Shown here piece after piece: positions 25,175 to 36,997 of a stretch of 64,000 nucleotides of DNA. Positions within the stretch are counted from its first letter, which is position 1. Each line of letters starts with the position of its first letter. Position numbers and translations under genes: made by a program. The notes beneath the pieces were generated by a model. It did no database searches, was not told the origin of the DNA, and saw only the letters and a list, made by a program, of their open reading frames with translations. The stretch lies in the NCBI GenBank assembly GCA_039619475.1, contig CM077116.1, positions 202,329,117 to 202,393,116 on the forward strand, in the 5' to 3' direction. The stretch comes from Icerya purchasi (lineage: Eukaryota > Arthropoda > Insecta > Hemiptera > Monophlebidae).

Positions 25175-25405
25175 ATGTCTTTTCACCACATTAACGCAGC
25201 ATATCTGGTTAAATTATGTCGGCAGAATTCATACATTGGTGTTATTTGTTTGCGAAACAGCGTCGAGAAAAAGGCTCAGATCGAATTTCAAAATACCCAA
25301 AGTGTGGTGTTTTTCGCCATATATGCGGCAAGACTTAGATCAGTGATAGGATATCCTGAAACACATATGAATATGGCGAGCGATTTTCTTACCTCATACA
25401 GATGA
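25175..25405 (+). other. Unassigned 76-codon ORF with protein-like composition
   Basis: The ORF opens MSFHHINAAYLVKLCRQNSY and has balanced composition with no low-complexity runs. It sits between two transposon relics and is GC-richer than its flanks. I recognise no family. It may be a piece of a transposon protein. The reading frame closes cleanly at 25403-25405. Confidence 0.2.
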
Positions 25406-25789
25406 TTCCAAGCTCAATTGATTAACAAAATCACGGCTGTTTGTGATAGAAAACATAATCACGTGAATATGAAAGGAGTCTCTTTTGCTGTAAATTATTT
25501 CACCTTTAATTGAAGACCAAAAATTTCCGTAATTTTAAATGACAGGCTCAAAACGTGATGCGATAGCGAATTTTTGACATCATCATGAGAACACGTTCCC
25601 GGTGTAAATTTTTTAAAGACCCTTCAACATCAGATCGATTTTATGAATCACATATCTGCTCAGAGCTCATTTTCACAGAATTGAATTAATTTTTCGAATT
25701 AAAAATAGACTGCGGAAATTCACGTGCATAATTAGGCTGATTCGCTGATTCAGGATTGGATCCCCCGGGCTTTTGAACGCTTTGTCTGA

Positions 25790-27722
25790 TAACAATGCTA
25801 CGTCTCGTTACCTGCCAACGCTTGTTTAAAATTATTTGCTTCTCAATATTTTCAAAGGGCGATTCTTTCAGATAGGGCGATCCGAGTAAGGATCGGTTCT
25901 AAAACATTTTCCACCTTCCTCATCGAAATATACCGCAAAGTTCAGCGCTGAGCGTAACATTGTTTATACTATATATAAATGACATGGCAGATTGTATACG
26001 GCCGCTAATTACTGATCTTAATATATGCCTTCCTTCTAACCTTCCGTCCAAAGCAAGATCAATCTTTCAATCAACAATCAATAACCTGGAAATATGATAG
26101 CAAGGGTCTAGAAATCTCTTCGACAAAATCCGTATATGTAAAATTTTGACAAGAAACGCCTGAGTCAATCCCGATTCCGACGTAACTCTTTTTCTAAAGA
26201 ATCTACCACTCCCGTTTCTCCGTACAATTAAATTCTTGGTTCTTGTGTTTGATGAAAAACTGTTCTGGTTACATCACATTCACCATCTTAAGAATAAGTG
26301 CATCGAATCCTTGAATATACTAAAATGTCTGTCAAATCCGAAATACAATATAGATCCTAAGCTTTTGCTAACTGTGTACAAATCTCTCACCTTAAGTAAA
26401 TTGACCTATGGGTGCTAAGTTTATTCCTTAAATGGCTTGGCACAATCTATCACACTGTCATACGCATTATCTTGGGAGCGCATAGGACGTCGCCATCGTT
26501 GGAAATCTGTTCACTAGGGGATATCCCACCCTTAACGGTTATCCGAAACTCCCATGAATTCAGAGATCTACATTTCACTGGTACCAAGCTAAGCTACATC
26601 GCAGCGATAATTTAGTAATCCCTCTACCGTCCTTTCCAAACGATTCTCTCACCAGTGTCCTATCTCTCCTTAAGGAAAAGGGAATTAACTAGAACTTTGA
26701 CCTTTCACATCAGTATGTTGAACTCCCCTGCTGGGAGGATACTCCGATTGTTGTGGACTTATCCCTGATGAGCGATCGCTCGGACCAGGATCTCATACTA
26801 CCGTCCCAGTACGTGGCGGAAAAAAATGCAGCTTTCTTCCAGCTGCAGTCAGCTGTACACAGATGGTGCCAAAGCATACCCCTATCAAGGGGTCCTCGCC
26901 GATGGCTTGCGTCTACAAGGTGGAGGGAGTTGTTCATGCGGTTCCGCTCCACGACTTCCGTTCGGTGTTGGAAGGGGAGTTGTATGGTATTTTCTTCTGC
27001 TTGAAGCGAATATCTGCAGTTTTACTCCCAATGCCGAAATGCATTTCTAATCACAGATTCCTTGCGATTGATTAGAACACTCCAGACACCAAAAATTTCA
27101 CACACACTGTCCCGAGAAATAAAATGCATCATTAACGCGCTTTCTCGGGCTGGCTCATAGGTAACGTTCTTGTGCGTCCCGAGTCATGCGGGCGTGCCAG
27201 AGAACGAGTGTGTGGATTTAGCTACTACGGCAGCGACACATAATCCAATGACCAAAGGCGTCCCTTTTCCTCAGCCGGGGCCACCCTTTTTTTAGCAGCA
27301 TAAGGCAGAAGCATGGGAAACTATATGGTCAACTCATACATCATGGGTGCGATCCATCAAGGTGAGTACTGAACCTTGGTAGCCACCGATATCCATTTCC
27401 CACAGAGAGTTTGCAGCATTGACTAGACTCCGAGGGAACATATCCTGCCTCTGCCTGTTCCGTATACAATTCTCCCATTTCACCAACTGCTGAACACATT
27501 TTTGAACATTGTCTGCCTGCAGGCATTTCCAACTTACTGTCGGTTACATTGTCAAACGAACCAAAACAAGTTCGGGATATACTACACTATATTAGAGCGG
27601 CTAACCTAGTAAAATACTTCTAAACTTGTCCTGATCCATGTGCTGTAATAATCTCGGCAATTACACACAGCACATGGACCATATATATTATATATATATA
27701 TGTATAAAAAAAAAAAAAAAGA
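25790..27722 (+). pseudogene. Jockey-like non-LTR retrotransposon relic (RT, RNase H, C-terminal part, A-rich tail)
   Basis: Domains appear in order on the + strand, broken by stops and shifts. The RT palm piece SALSVTLFILYINDMADCI lies near 25950. The catalytic YADD position reads LITDLNICLPSNL at about 26005-26035, so it is eroded. The RT thumb is LVLVFDEKLFWLHHIHHLKN near 26240, then LLLTVYKSLTLSKLTYGC. RNase H is seen as LYTDGAKAYPYQGVLADG (about 26850) and VPSHAGVPENECVDLATTAA (about 27180). The Cys-rich end lies near 27440-27480. An A tract at 27707-27720 fits a 3' tail. The 5' half (ORF1 and endonuclease) is absent or unrecognisable. It is a 5'-truncated, inactive copy. Confidence 0.8.
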
Positions 27723-28281
27723 TTTTAAAATTTAAAAACTCCCCGTAGTAGGATCTTCATCGAATTTAGGGACGACGATTTCTGGTAATGTCCTTATCGA
27801 AACTTATTTTTTATGAGCGTTACCCTAATTAACGCAATACGATTGCTTTTAGAATTGTTCTTATGATTTCTTTTTTTTTTTTTTTTTTTAAATTTGAAAT
27901 ACCGTATCAACTACAACAGTTTAAACGGCCTTTGTCCAGCAATTTTTATCGAATGTTTCAACGTCGGTACTACATTTAATTTTTAATACAGTTTTTAAAC
28001 TATGCCAACGAATTCGGCTTTAATTCATTTAACTATGTAAGTCTAGCTAATCAGAAAATTCGAAATCTATCTGACCCGAACTAATTCTTTCGATTTCTTC
28101 GACATAATAAGTATTTTACGTAAATCACACTTCGAATTATTTTTAGAAGACATTTAGTGAATAGAAACGACACAAAAAAAAAAAAAAAACATTTAAAAAC
28201 AATTTACGTAATTGGAAAACCGAAATATGATTGCTTAAAAATTCGATTTAAAAATAATTAATAGACCAATCTCGGCCTGCT
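27723..28281. other. AT-rich spacer between two retrotransposon relics
   Basis: T-rich and A-rich tracts lie at 27870-27889 and 28172-28189. No gene is seen. Confidence 0.4.
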
Positions 28282-28731
28282 ATGTTATCCCCAATGTCGC
28301 ACAAATCTCAAGGCCCAATAGCGCTCGATACTTTCCTACGAAAAAGAATAGCTGAGCAGCGGAGCAAAGAATGGATATCCAAAACTACGTTCTTACACCA
28401 AATGAAGCCGATGATCGAACCATGGTGGCCGCCGACTAATAGCCCGCATGTCGAATACACAACGATCAATCGGCTAAGAATAGGGCATAGAGCTAAAACC
28501 ATACTACAAAGGATAACTCCCCCTAATACATGTCCATATTGTGCTGAATTAAAATATCCGTCAGTACAACATATCACAATTGAATGCCGCAATTTTAATG
28601 CAGTCTGCCCAAGCACTTTCACGACGTTAGCAGAAGTGTTGAGCGACAAATCATATAACAGAGCTGTGTCTACCAATGTGTCTCCAACTCGCCTAAAGGT
28701 CTCTTGTCTATATGCTAGCAACCGTGCTTGA
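28282..28731 (+). pseudogene. C-terminal fragment of a Jockey-like LINE ORF2, still open for 149 codons
   Basis: The frame carries TTINRLRIGHRAKT, then PPNTCPYCAELKYPSVQHI and IECRNF. This is the segment after RNase H in Jockey-type ORF2 proteins: an N-R-L-R-x-G-H motif, then C-x-x-C followed by H and C. The fragment has no stop over about 450 bp although nothing upstream of it survives, and it lies 550 bp after the end of the previous relic. It comes from a different copy, because that relic has its own C-terminal end. It is probably a 5'-truncated insertion, not a host gene. Confidence 0.7.
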
Positions 28732-31042
28732 TGAATGTACTCGTAGTTTTTTCTTAATCAGAGCCGGATTACGGAGATTGCTATTTAATTTCTAAATGAT
28801 TTAGATATTGCCATTTCGTTTTCTTCCGCAAAATTATCACCCGGGGCCTCATTAAAGTTTTATCAAATTTCATATTATACATATATTCCATGTTGTTATG
28901 ATAACGATTTTACTGACGCCGCGTAACTGAGATTAATAAAGTACCGTCTTTGCTAAAAATTATCTTCGTAAATTATATCTAATTCAATAATGTTCATTAA
29001 GCTAGTTGTTTAGGATTATAGTTAACGAACTTGGCACATTGCTGAGTTGTTTTAAACGGCTATCAGAAAATCCGTTTGCGCCGAATTATATACAAACACA
29101 GGGTAATTGAGAATTTTAAATATTCGTGCATAATGGTTGTATATAGTTGTTATCATTCGTTCCTCCTTATCGTCAAGTTCTGTTCGAATCCAAAATAAAC
29201 TTATTCCGTCTGCGTTTTTTTGGGCGAAGGTTTCTATTTGATGAACCTGAGAGGGAAAATAATTTGCCCCTGTGCGTGGATATTAATCCAATTTGTGTGT
29301 AGAGTAAGATCGCTTCTATTAGTTTTACTGACTGTAAGCAAATCCTATTCCAGTTTTTTTCCTGTCATGCTAAATATCATCCTCGATTAAATGGCTATTC
29401 GGGTAATGTCAGTTTAACCGTCTCTTTTTATTATTACATCCGGACATGTTTGCGGAATCGTTTGGTCTATACGATTAATCATCATTAGAATAATGGTCGG
29501 GTTACTTCCTTTTGTAACTACGTATAAAGCGACTCACGATTAATCATATTATCTTCAGCTGAGTTCTCACGAATTCTAACGATCGCTTACGTACATTTTG
29601 AAGCGTATACATTATTTATCACGCGAACTTCGTAATAATGGCTAATTTTTTATCTAAATCTTTTTATTTAGGACCATTGTAACGGGTTTATTAATGTATT
29701 TTCATATACCGTTCTGATAAAAGTAATTTTCCGTTTTTATGGATTATTCGTTTTAATCCGTGTGCTAATTAGCTTCCTAATACATTTTAATTGCGGGTTA
29801 AAAACGTAGATTAATGCGGGGCTTTCATTTAGAACGGGAAAATATTCTTCTATTTCAGACATTTCCGGGTGTACATATTCGAATAAAGCTGCACGTATTT
29901 GTTAAAGCGCTTGCAGAATGTTACGTGTGATATTTTAAAATCTACCCGATTAACACTTATCAAGATCATTCTCGTTAAGTATTCCTATCTAACAGTTTCC
30001 TATGAGTTTTGATTAGGAGTGAAAGGCGACAATAACGATTTAATATACTTACATATTTTTAATTGTTGAATTTTTTGTGATTTTGTTTATTTACCACCGT
30101 TATTGATACATTTTCTTGGTACCCGGGTTTAAAGAGACAATACGTGGTTCATTTTGCAAAAGATGTAAAATAACACTGTAAAGGTACGGTAATCATGATG
30201 TTCCGCTAATTCAGTGTTGCTTGTTGCAGTAAATCTGTAGTGAGCAAAATTATTCTTTCTCGGCTCCTGTATATTCAAAATGAGCACCCTTCCTTCATCG
30301 ACAGCTAATCTTACGAAGTGATTAAAACCATTCCTATACACTGTGCTAATCGCTGAAACTACCTTCCCTAAATGTATTGTTCTGAGAGGAAAGCAAGATA
30401 CCAGATTTATTCATAGCCTCGCTAGTGTATGAGACTCAGCTTTGGTCACCTCCATACTTGAGCAAGTCTGTCTGATTAGTAGTGAACGAAGGATGATGTT
30501 TATCCATTTAATTTATCAAAAAAAAAAAAAATGTCTATTATTCTTTTCTATTTAAATATATATATGGCAGCTTCACTTGGGTCGTTACAGTCCATTTAGT
30601 TGTTTAATAAGAGTAAAACATAAGCTGCCTATGTGTGTATGTATGTATATGTCGTCGCAACTCTTGGGACAAGAGATAGCGTACAATCATATGATCCGAT
30701 TTCTGGCATCCGTCACTGTTTTCTAGAATGTTTTGCTGAGTAGATTCGATGTTATCGTTTACAGTTGTTTTTTTTTTTTTGTTCCTCTGCAGGATTTATT
30801 CTATGCTGCTAACATGAAGATTCCGTTTTTTCGAATCCCACGAGCTATGTACTGCACTTTCGTTCTCTGAATATTGTCGGCCGTCAGGGATTGCCCCTCA
30901 ATTCCCAAACTTACATGTGTATTTATGTTTTTAGCCCAGCGGGTGAGTTCTGCTCGCTACTTGATAACTACAATTTTATAGAGAAGTAAAATATAATCAT
31001 AAAATAAATAACAAATGAAAATACGTGTAAAATAATTCACTC
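28732..31042. other. Sequence without recognised genes
   Basis: Moderately AT-rich, with no motif. Small inverted words GGCAGCTT and AAGCTGCC occur at about 30567 and 30630. The short minus-strand ORF at 30129-30341 was not recognised. Confidence 0.3.
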
Positions 31043-31182
31043 TAATAAATTAAAATAAATACCTCAACCGAAAGGAACGTTTTCGAACACAACCTATTTG
31101 AGTGCAATCTGTGTTGTTAGCTCGTGACAGACTATGCACGAAAACGTTTCCTTAAATTGAGGTATTTATTTAATTTACTAAA
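31043..31182. repeat. Small inverted repeat, ~41-bp arms
   Basis: The left arm (about 31045-31085), with AAATAAATACCTCAA and GGAACGTTTTCG, pairs with the right arm (about 31139-31180), with CGAAAACGTTTCC and TTGAGGTATTTATT. A spacer of about 53 bp lies between them. It could be a tiny MITE; no target duplication was identified. Confidence 0.8.
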
Positions 31183-32157
31183 GTAATTTAATACTTATTT
31201 TTTTGTTTGTTAATAAGGGGAGTTTATTTATTTTATACTTATAAATATTAGCAAACAGGCTATGGATTTATCTGCATAAATTATAATCCTCTTTAAAGTA
31301 TTTAGTTAATAAACTTATCAACTTCGTTCATTTAAATGCTAATTTTACTCATCTTTATAAAATCAGGCTTGAAAAATTCATTAGCACTAATTTTTAAGAT
31401 TACAAGTGCTCTAATTTCATTTCGCTGAATTTTTCAATTTATCGAATACAAAATGAGAAAAAACATTTTTTCTCATCTCTTACTTTTGTACAATAATTAC
31501 GGCGAATTCATATTTGCATTATTGTAATTATTTATACAAAATAGTTTTAAAAAAACGTCCCAAAGTTAATAGTTGCTTTTATTTATTATCATTATTTAAG
31601 ACATTTAAATCCGTTCAAAATATTATAAATTTTATACATAGTGCAATTAATGTAATGTTTATTAACATGTTAATTATTACGTCTGCTTAATGTGTAATTG
31701 TCGACTAAAACAAAATAATATGACCAATCGAGTTTTATTCTGCAAAGACAAATCATATAAAATACCTGCAGTGTACGAAAGAAAAAATAGAATGAAAAAT
31801 AGCGAATACTAATGTTTTTCCTGGTTCGTGCCAAATGAATTACATCTTCATAAATTATCAAGTATACGAAATATTCTTCAGTAAATTGGATAAAAATGAA
31901 AATGAATTTTAATTTCAAACGTTCCGTCTATTAACGATTAAAGAAGAAAATTGAAATGTAATACAGAATTAAGTTTTACCTTATACTGCAGTGTATGGGA
32001 CATAATCGGTAGAGAGATATTCTTATTTAAATTTACTGTACAAAACTATCTAATTATATATGCATCACTTGTGTTCATTACATTATGACAATCTTCAGTG
32101 ATTTACATGTATATATAAATAAATGTACGCGTACAATTACACAGGGCAACAATTTTC
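31183..32157. other. AT-rich sequence without recognised genes
   Basis: No motif-bearing ORF is seen. The minus-strand ORF at 31670-31918 is Phe/Ile-rich and matches AT composition. Confidence 0.35.
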
Positions 32158-32185
32158 TTTTTTTTTTTTTTTTTTTTTTTTTTTT
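32158..32185. repeat. Poly(T) tract, about 28 bases
   Basis: An uninterrupted T run; on the minus strand it would be an A tail, but no retroelement body was recognised next to it. Confidence 0.95.
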
Positions 32186-32579
32186 GGTGCCGGAAAACTT
32201 AGAACTGATTTTGGATATATATTTGATGAGCTGAATTCAAAAATACCTAGATTTTTTTTGTAGCAGCTCTAGTTTTCGAGATACAGAGTTAATTGATTTT
32301 CATTTTTATAAAAGGCGCAAATAATGAAATAATAGTACCTTTACTGGCCTAAACAAAAACGTGTTACCTAAAACTAGATTATATTAGGCAAAAAAGTTAC
32401 CGATAACCGTATAATTTAGATCTATACCTGCCTAACTCCCACTCTTTCACACCCGCCGATATATATTACCCGAAATCTCCCATGGAGGGAACCGAGGAAC
32501 CATTATGATGACTGTTATTTTCGTATGGTAAATATCAAAGGCATTTCTTGGAACAACAAACACAAATGGACATATCCCG

Positions 32580-33940
32580 ATCTTAATTCAGCGAAGGAGG
32601 CCGGTACCGCATTCGAATGAAATCCTCATTCCATTATTTAATAGTCTGCCTAGACGACTCTCGGAAAACGAAATCGAACCATCATTATCTGATGAAGGTG
32701 GTAATGTGCAATCAGACAGTGATAGTGATTTTGAAGCAGATACAGACAAGCCTCAACGTTCCAATCAACAAGAACTGAACGATCTGTGTAGAGACTTGAA
32801 TCTTTTAAAAAAGTCTTCAGAATTACTCGCCTCCAGATTAAAAGAAAAGAATCTGCTTAAACCGGGTACTTAGATTACATTTTATCGTAAAAGAGAAAGG
32901 CATCTGCTGCCCTTTTTTTTTAATGAAAATAACCTGTTATTCTGTAATGATATAAAACGACTCTTAGAAGCAATCGGTTTATCGGAATACACAGCAGACG
33001 AATGGCGTTTTTTTTATTGATAGTTCAAAACGTAGTTTAAAATGTGTTCTTTTGAACGACCGTAACAAGTATGGAGCAATACCTATTGGTCATTTTACCA
33101 TTTTGAAAGAAGAATATGAAACAATATCACTAGTCCAGAAAAAAAATTAAACATGAAGAACATCAGTGGGTGATTTGTGTCGATTTAAAAATGGTAAAAA
33201 CTTCCTCCTTAGACAGCAAAGCGGAAACACAAAATATCCTTGTTTTTTATGTCTTTGGAATAGCAGAGCTAGGGATCAGCATTGGGTTAGCAAAAATTGG
33301 CCCCTAAAAAACGACATGGTTCGAAGAAAACGAAACGTAATCAACAAACCTTTAGTTGCAACAGAGAAAATCATATTTCCACCTTTGCGTATCGAGTTAG
33401 GACTTTTGAAATAATTTGTGAAGGCGTTAAATGGACTTTGCTTTGGATGCTTAATACGCAAATTTTCTGGCATTAGCATGGAAAAACTGAAAGCAGGTAT
33501 ATTTGATAGTCCTCAGATAAGACAGCTTATAAAAGATGCACAATTTACCGCATCAATGAGCGAAGTTGAATCTAATGTTTATCATTTGTTGAAGTTGTAC
33601 AAAATTTTCTTGGCAATCATAAAGGAGAAAATTACGCAAAATTAGTAGAAACTAGGTTTTCTAACTTTAATATTCTCGGCTGTAATATGAGTATAAAACT
33701 TCACTACCTCCATAACCACTTAGATCGATTCCCCACAAAACCTAGGTGATTATTATAGTGAAGAAAAGGAGGAAAGATTTTATCAGGACATTAGAATGAT
33801 CGAAGAACGATATCAAGGAAGATGTGATAACCATATGCTGTCCGATTGCTGTTGAAGTCTGCAGCAAGAATGTTATACTAAACTCCATACTAGAAAGTGG
33901 TATAAAAAAAATATTTTAATTGATAAGCCATGAATGTTAC
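32580..33940 (+). pseudogene. Frameshifted copy of an uncharacterised arthropod multi-copy protein family (KYPCFLCLW motif)
   Basis: Collinear protein pieces run along the + strand. An acidic part with SDSDSDFEAD is followed by QELNDLCRDLNLLKKSSELL (about 32767), a stop, TFYRKRERHLLPFF, LLNDRNKYGAIPIGHF, and HEEHQWVICVDLKMVK (about 33140). Then a shift leads to GNTKYPCFLCLWNSRARDQ, an IIFPPLRIELGLLK block, GIFDSPQIRQLIKDAQF, ILGCNMSIKLHYLHNHLDRF, EERFYQDIRMIEERYQGR and LQQECYTK. I know this order of motifs from proteins found in many copies in arthropod genomes and annotated only as hypothetical; their dispersal suggests a mobile or viral origin. At least five stops or shifts make this copy dead. 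Function is unknown, and no TIRs were identified. Confidence 0.65.
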
Positions 33941-34773
33941 GTTTATCTACTTTGTGAAATAAATTCCTTACTTTGTATTCATTGTTTTTAATGAGACCTT
34001 GTGGTAAATACTAATATTTATAACCTGAAATATATATGAGTTAACAAAAAAATGATTTTGTTCTAAAAGGGGTCGATGTAATAGTGTATCTCAAAAGCTA
34101 GATCTGATAGACCAAATCTAACGGCTGTTTTCGATTCTACACCCAAAAATTACTTAGAAACAGTTCAAAAACAGCAGGCACCGAAATGTATGTTGGGCTA
34201 TGTTATTAATCGAATAAGAGCATGCTAGCGTAATTGGAAACCAGAGATTTTTCACGGAATTGGGTATAAGTAACAAGTTTAATGTTGCCTTAGTAATAAT
34301 ATGCTGAGGCTAATTCCGACTGTTTGTGGTTTTGTATGGTTTCTGAAAACGATTTCTTTGAAAATGGCTAGTGAATGCCGATGTGTGTTAGTATATATGC
34401 CCATCATACGAATACATTTCTATAATGTACAAGTGTAATCAATAGATTTCACATTTTTGTAATTAAATTTAAGTTAAAATTGTCCAGCGCTTCGCGTGAA
34501 AGTTTAGTTTTGTCTTAGCCCATGTTCGAATTCACTTCATGGACCGAGCTACAAACCTCCACCGTTTTTTCTGCTTTTTTCTTCTCTTTCTGAATTTACG
34601 TTGGTACTGTATGGTTGTCAGATAAGGCAATATTATAGATTAGTTAATTTCTCATGTACAAGAAAGAATAGTTTAAGGTTTTTTCGACACAGATAGGCTT
34701 TTAATTTCGTCTAATATACGTAGGAATAGATAGTTATTATTTTTTGTGATTTCCATACGGATATTTAGAACAA
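33941..34773. other. Sequence without recognised genes
   Basis: AT-rich DNA between the decayed protein copy and the SINE. No motif or repeat stands out. Confidence 0.35.
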
Positions 34774-35180
34774 TCGAATTATTAATCTTCTTATAGTGCC
34801 ATACTTAATTCCTGAACGTCGGCGACTACCTATTACGTCTCAGCTGTACAGACACAGGCATAGTGTACTAGGCAATTGTTGTATGCAACGCAGGTGTACA
34901 CCTCGCGCAAGACTTCATTCGGAACTGATCGTAGTCGCTTATTATCGCGCTAAGAGTGCAGTCCGGTGGTATGTCTGCTGTGTAGTGTGTACTGACCTAA
35001 CGCGCGTATGATGTTGTACGTGGTGGTTTGCTATTATTGCCTTCCACGTGATTATTAGCGATTATTTCATTTTATTTAATTATTTTGTAATAAGTTCTGC
35101 CGTCGCTCGGGATCGAACCCGTGACCTCCGTAACGGAAGCTCTAGCAACTAGGCTATCGCGACGAAGTCGAATTATTAAT
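34774..35180 (-). mobile_element. Complete tRNA-derived SINE (family A) with 13-bp target site duplication
   Basis: The direct repeat TCGAATTATTAAT at 34774-34786 and 35168-35180 brackets a 381-bp insert that is GC-richer than its surroundings. On the minus strand the insert begins with a tRNA-like head (35100-35165): a 7-bp acceptor stem TCGTCGC/GCGACGG, an A box TAGCCTAGTTGC, and a B box GGTTCGATCCC. A body of about 310 bp and a short tail ending ATAAGAAG follow. The anticodon loop lacks the usual T33, so this is a pseudo-tRNA promoter and not a tRNA gene. A head, body, tail and target duplication are what LINE-mobilised SINEs show. The body has no protein similarity that I recognise. Confidence 0.88.
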
Positions 35181-35953
35181 ACAAACATGAAACTGCAATA
35201 TTCGTTTATATGAAATTTAGTTTTTCTTATATGTATTAGTAAACATTTAGTTAGCATTAACGAATATTTGGACTTTCTAATAAACTTCAACATATCGTTG
35301 ATAAGTTTTTTACACGGATAGATGTGAGTAATTAGGAAAAAAAGAAAATGATTAAAGTGTTGAAAATATAAAATGGGCTTCTGCTTCAGCATGCGCCTAA
35401 GTCACTACTAAAAGGAGCATTTCGGACAATTCGTATTAAACGTTTTTGAATAACTCCTTTTTCATATTAATAATTACGTTAATACAAAAATAAAAACCAG
35501 TTATAAGGCACTGTTGATTCTATTTTTGCCAGTTCTTTATTTTTTCCTAGTTTGACTTGCTTCTGTCCCGGGGTAACGTTAAAGAAAAAATTTGTTCGAT
35601 GAATTTAAAATTCGTAAGTTCTGTCAGATTAACGCAACATTAACAGGAAAACGTTACCCACCGGTCTAATGTTAATTTTGAATTCAGATAAATCTCCGGC
35701 CTGCGCATTTTTAATTTTACCGTTGACGACTGTTGTCGATGTTTTTAATTTTCCACTTTCAATTTAAATACGCTTTAGTGATGTTTTCTGTTCGCTTGTT
35801 TATAAGTAGTAAAATGCACTTGGAAAAACTTGCTAATACTGATTATTATCCGTTATTTTTGCGCATATTACAATAAAAGGTGAGACAAGTTTTGTACGTG
35901 ATGAAATTTGAATTTATTTCCATGCACACGTTAATTTCGAATTGAGCAATGGA
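35181..35953. other. AT-rich sequence without recognised genes
   Basis: Nothing recognised. Confidence 0.35.
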
Positions 35954-36288
35954 CAGGGTGGCCACCCAACCAGGGAAAAAAGCCGGGAATTTTGATGTAA
36001 AACCAGGAAAAAAAGTAAAAACCGCCAAAAACGATATTTTTTTAATAAGAAAAAATCATTTGAAGGGAAAAATTAATGCATTTTTTAATGTACTTTACTC
36101 GAAATAAATTACGAAATTCTACTTTATTCGTATAAAATACGCTGCGGCGGTGAAATATTATCAGTGGTAACAAATAAATTCCATTCTTCTTTTTGTACGA
36201 TTCTATTAGTATGAAATCAGGCGGATTTGGACCGAAAAGACTGGGAATAAACCGGGAATTCAAAAATTATATTTGACTAGCCACTATG
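35954..36288. mobile_element. Candidate TIR MITE beginning CAGGGTGGCCACCC
   Basis: The left end CAGGGTGGCCA is matched imperfectly by the reverse complement of the right end, CATAGTGGCTA. Inside, motifs of the type CCGGGAATT recur in direct orientation at both ends (near 35993 and 36254). This organisation resembles non-autonomous hAT-like repeats known across animals. No intact 8-bp target duplication is visible and the right terminus is degraded, so the copy is old. Confidence 0.5.
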
Positions 36289-36703
36289 ATGAAGGTACTA
36301 GAACTATCGATCCAATAAATAAAAAAAAAACGAATCTTTTTTATTGTTTCAGTGGGGGGGGGGAGTCGTTTTTATTATTCCCGAACTTAAAAATGTTAGT
36401 AAAAGTTGAGCTTTGTAATCGTCAAATTCTACTCATTGGATGTTGCGTTGTTTCCACGGCTACGTTGTCCTTCAGAGCAAACAAAAATGTCTTTTCCCCT
36501 TATTGTGATTGGTTCACCAGTGTATTTTAAGGATCTTATTGTGAAACGAAAAAAAAAGTGTTTCGAAAAAGTGTCGGCGTTGTAATCGCAACAACTACCA
36601 GAAATTATCAATTAACTTTTTATATACAACATCATACATACCCGATATATACGTATATATATATATATATTAATTACAACGTAATTCTTAGGCTACCCCC
36701 ATT

Positions 36704-36857
36704 CGAAAAAATGTCCCAATTTTATGTAACGCTAAATGTCCCAATTTTATGTAACGTTTGTTATATTTTGTAGGATTTTTGTTATTGTTATTTAAAAAAT
36801 GTCACAATTTTATGTAATGAAATATGTAACGAAAAAATGTCTTAATTTTATATAACG
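36704..36857. repeat. Four dispersed copies of a ~25-bp motif (AATGTCCCAATTTTATGTAACG)-like
   Basis: Copies start at about 36706, 36733, 36797 and 36834. The first two are adjacent and nearly identical; the third and fourth are diverged (TGTCACAATTTTATGTAATG and TGTCTTAATTTTATATAACG). No gene is associated. Confidence 0.85.
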
Positions 36858-36997
36858 GAAGTTAAATGTTAGAATAGGATTTTTGTGGTTATGTTATTTT
36901 TTGTGTGTGTTGATGCCAGTAAGAATTACGTTGTAAATTTTGATCATTTTATACAAAGTATAGAAGAGAAAGAGACAGAAATGAAAGCAAGAGGGGT

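Noticed and set aside
34796..35011. Protein-coding ORF of 71 codons
   Set aside because: Lies inside the body of the 381-bp SINE; its Arg/Tyr-rich content reflects the GC-richer repeat.
35100..35165. Functional tRNA gene on the minus strand
   Set aside because: The anticodon loop lacks T33 and has no sensible anticodon, the T stem is imperfect, and the unit is the head of a longer insert bounded by a target duplication, so it is a SINE promoter.
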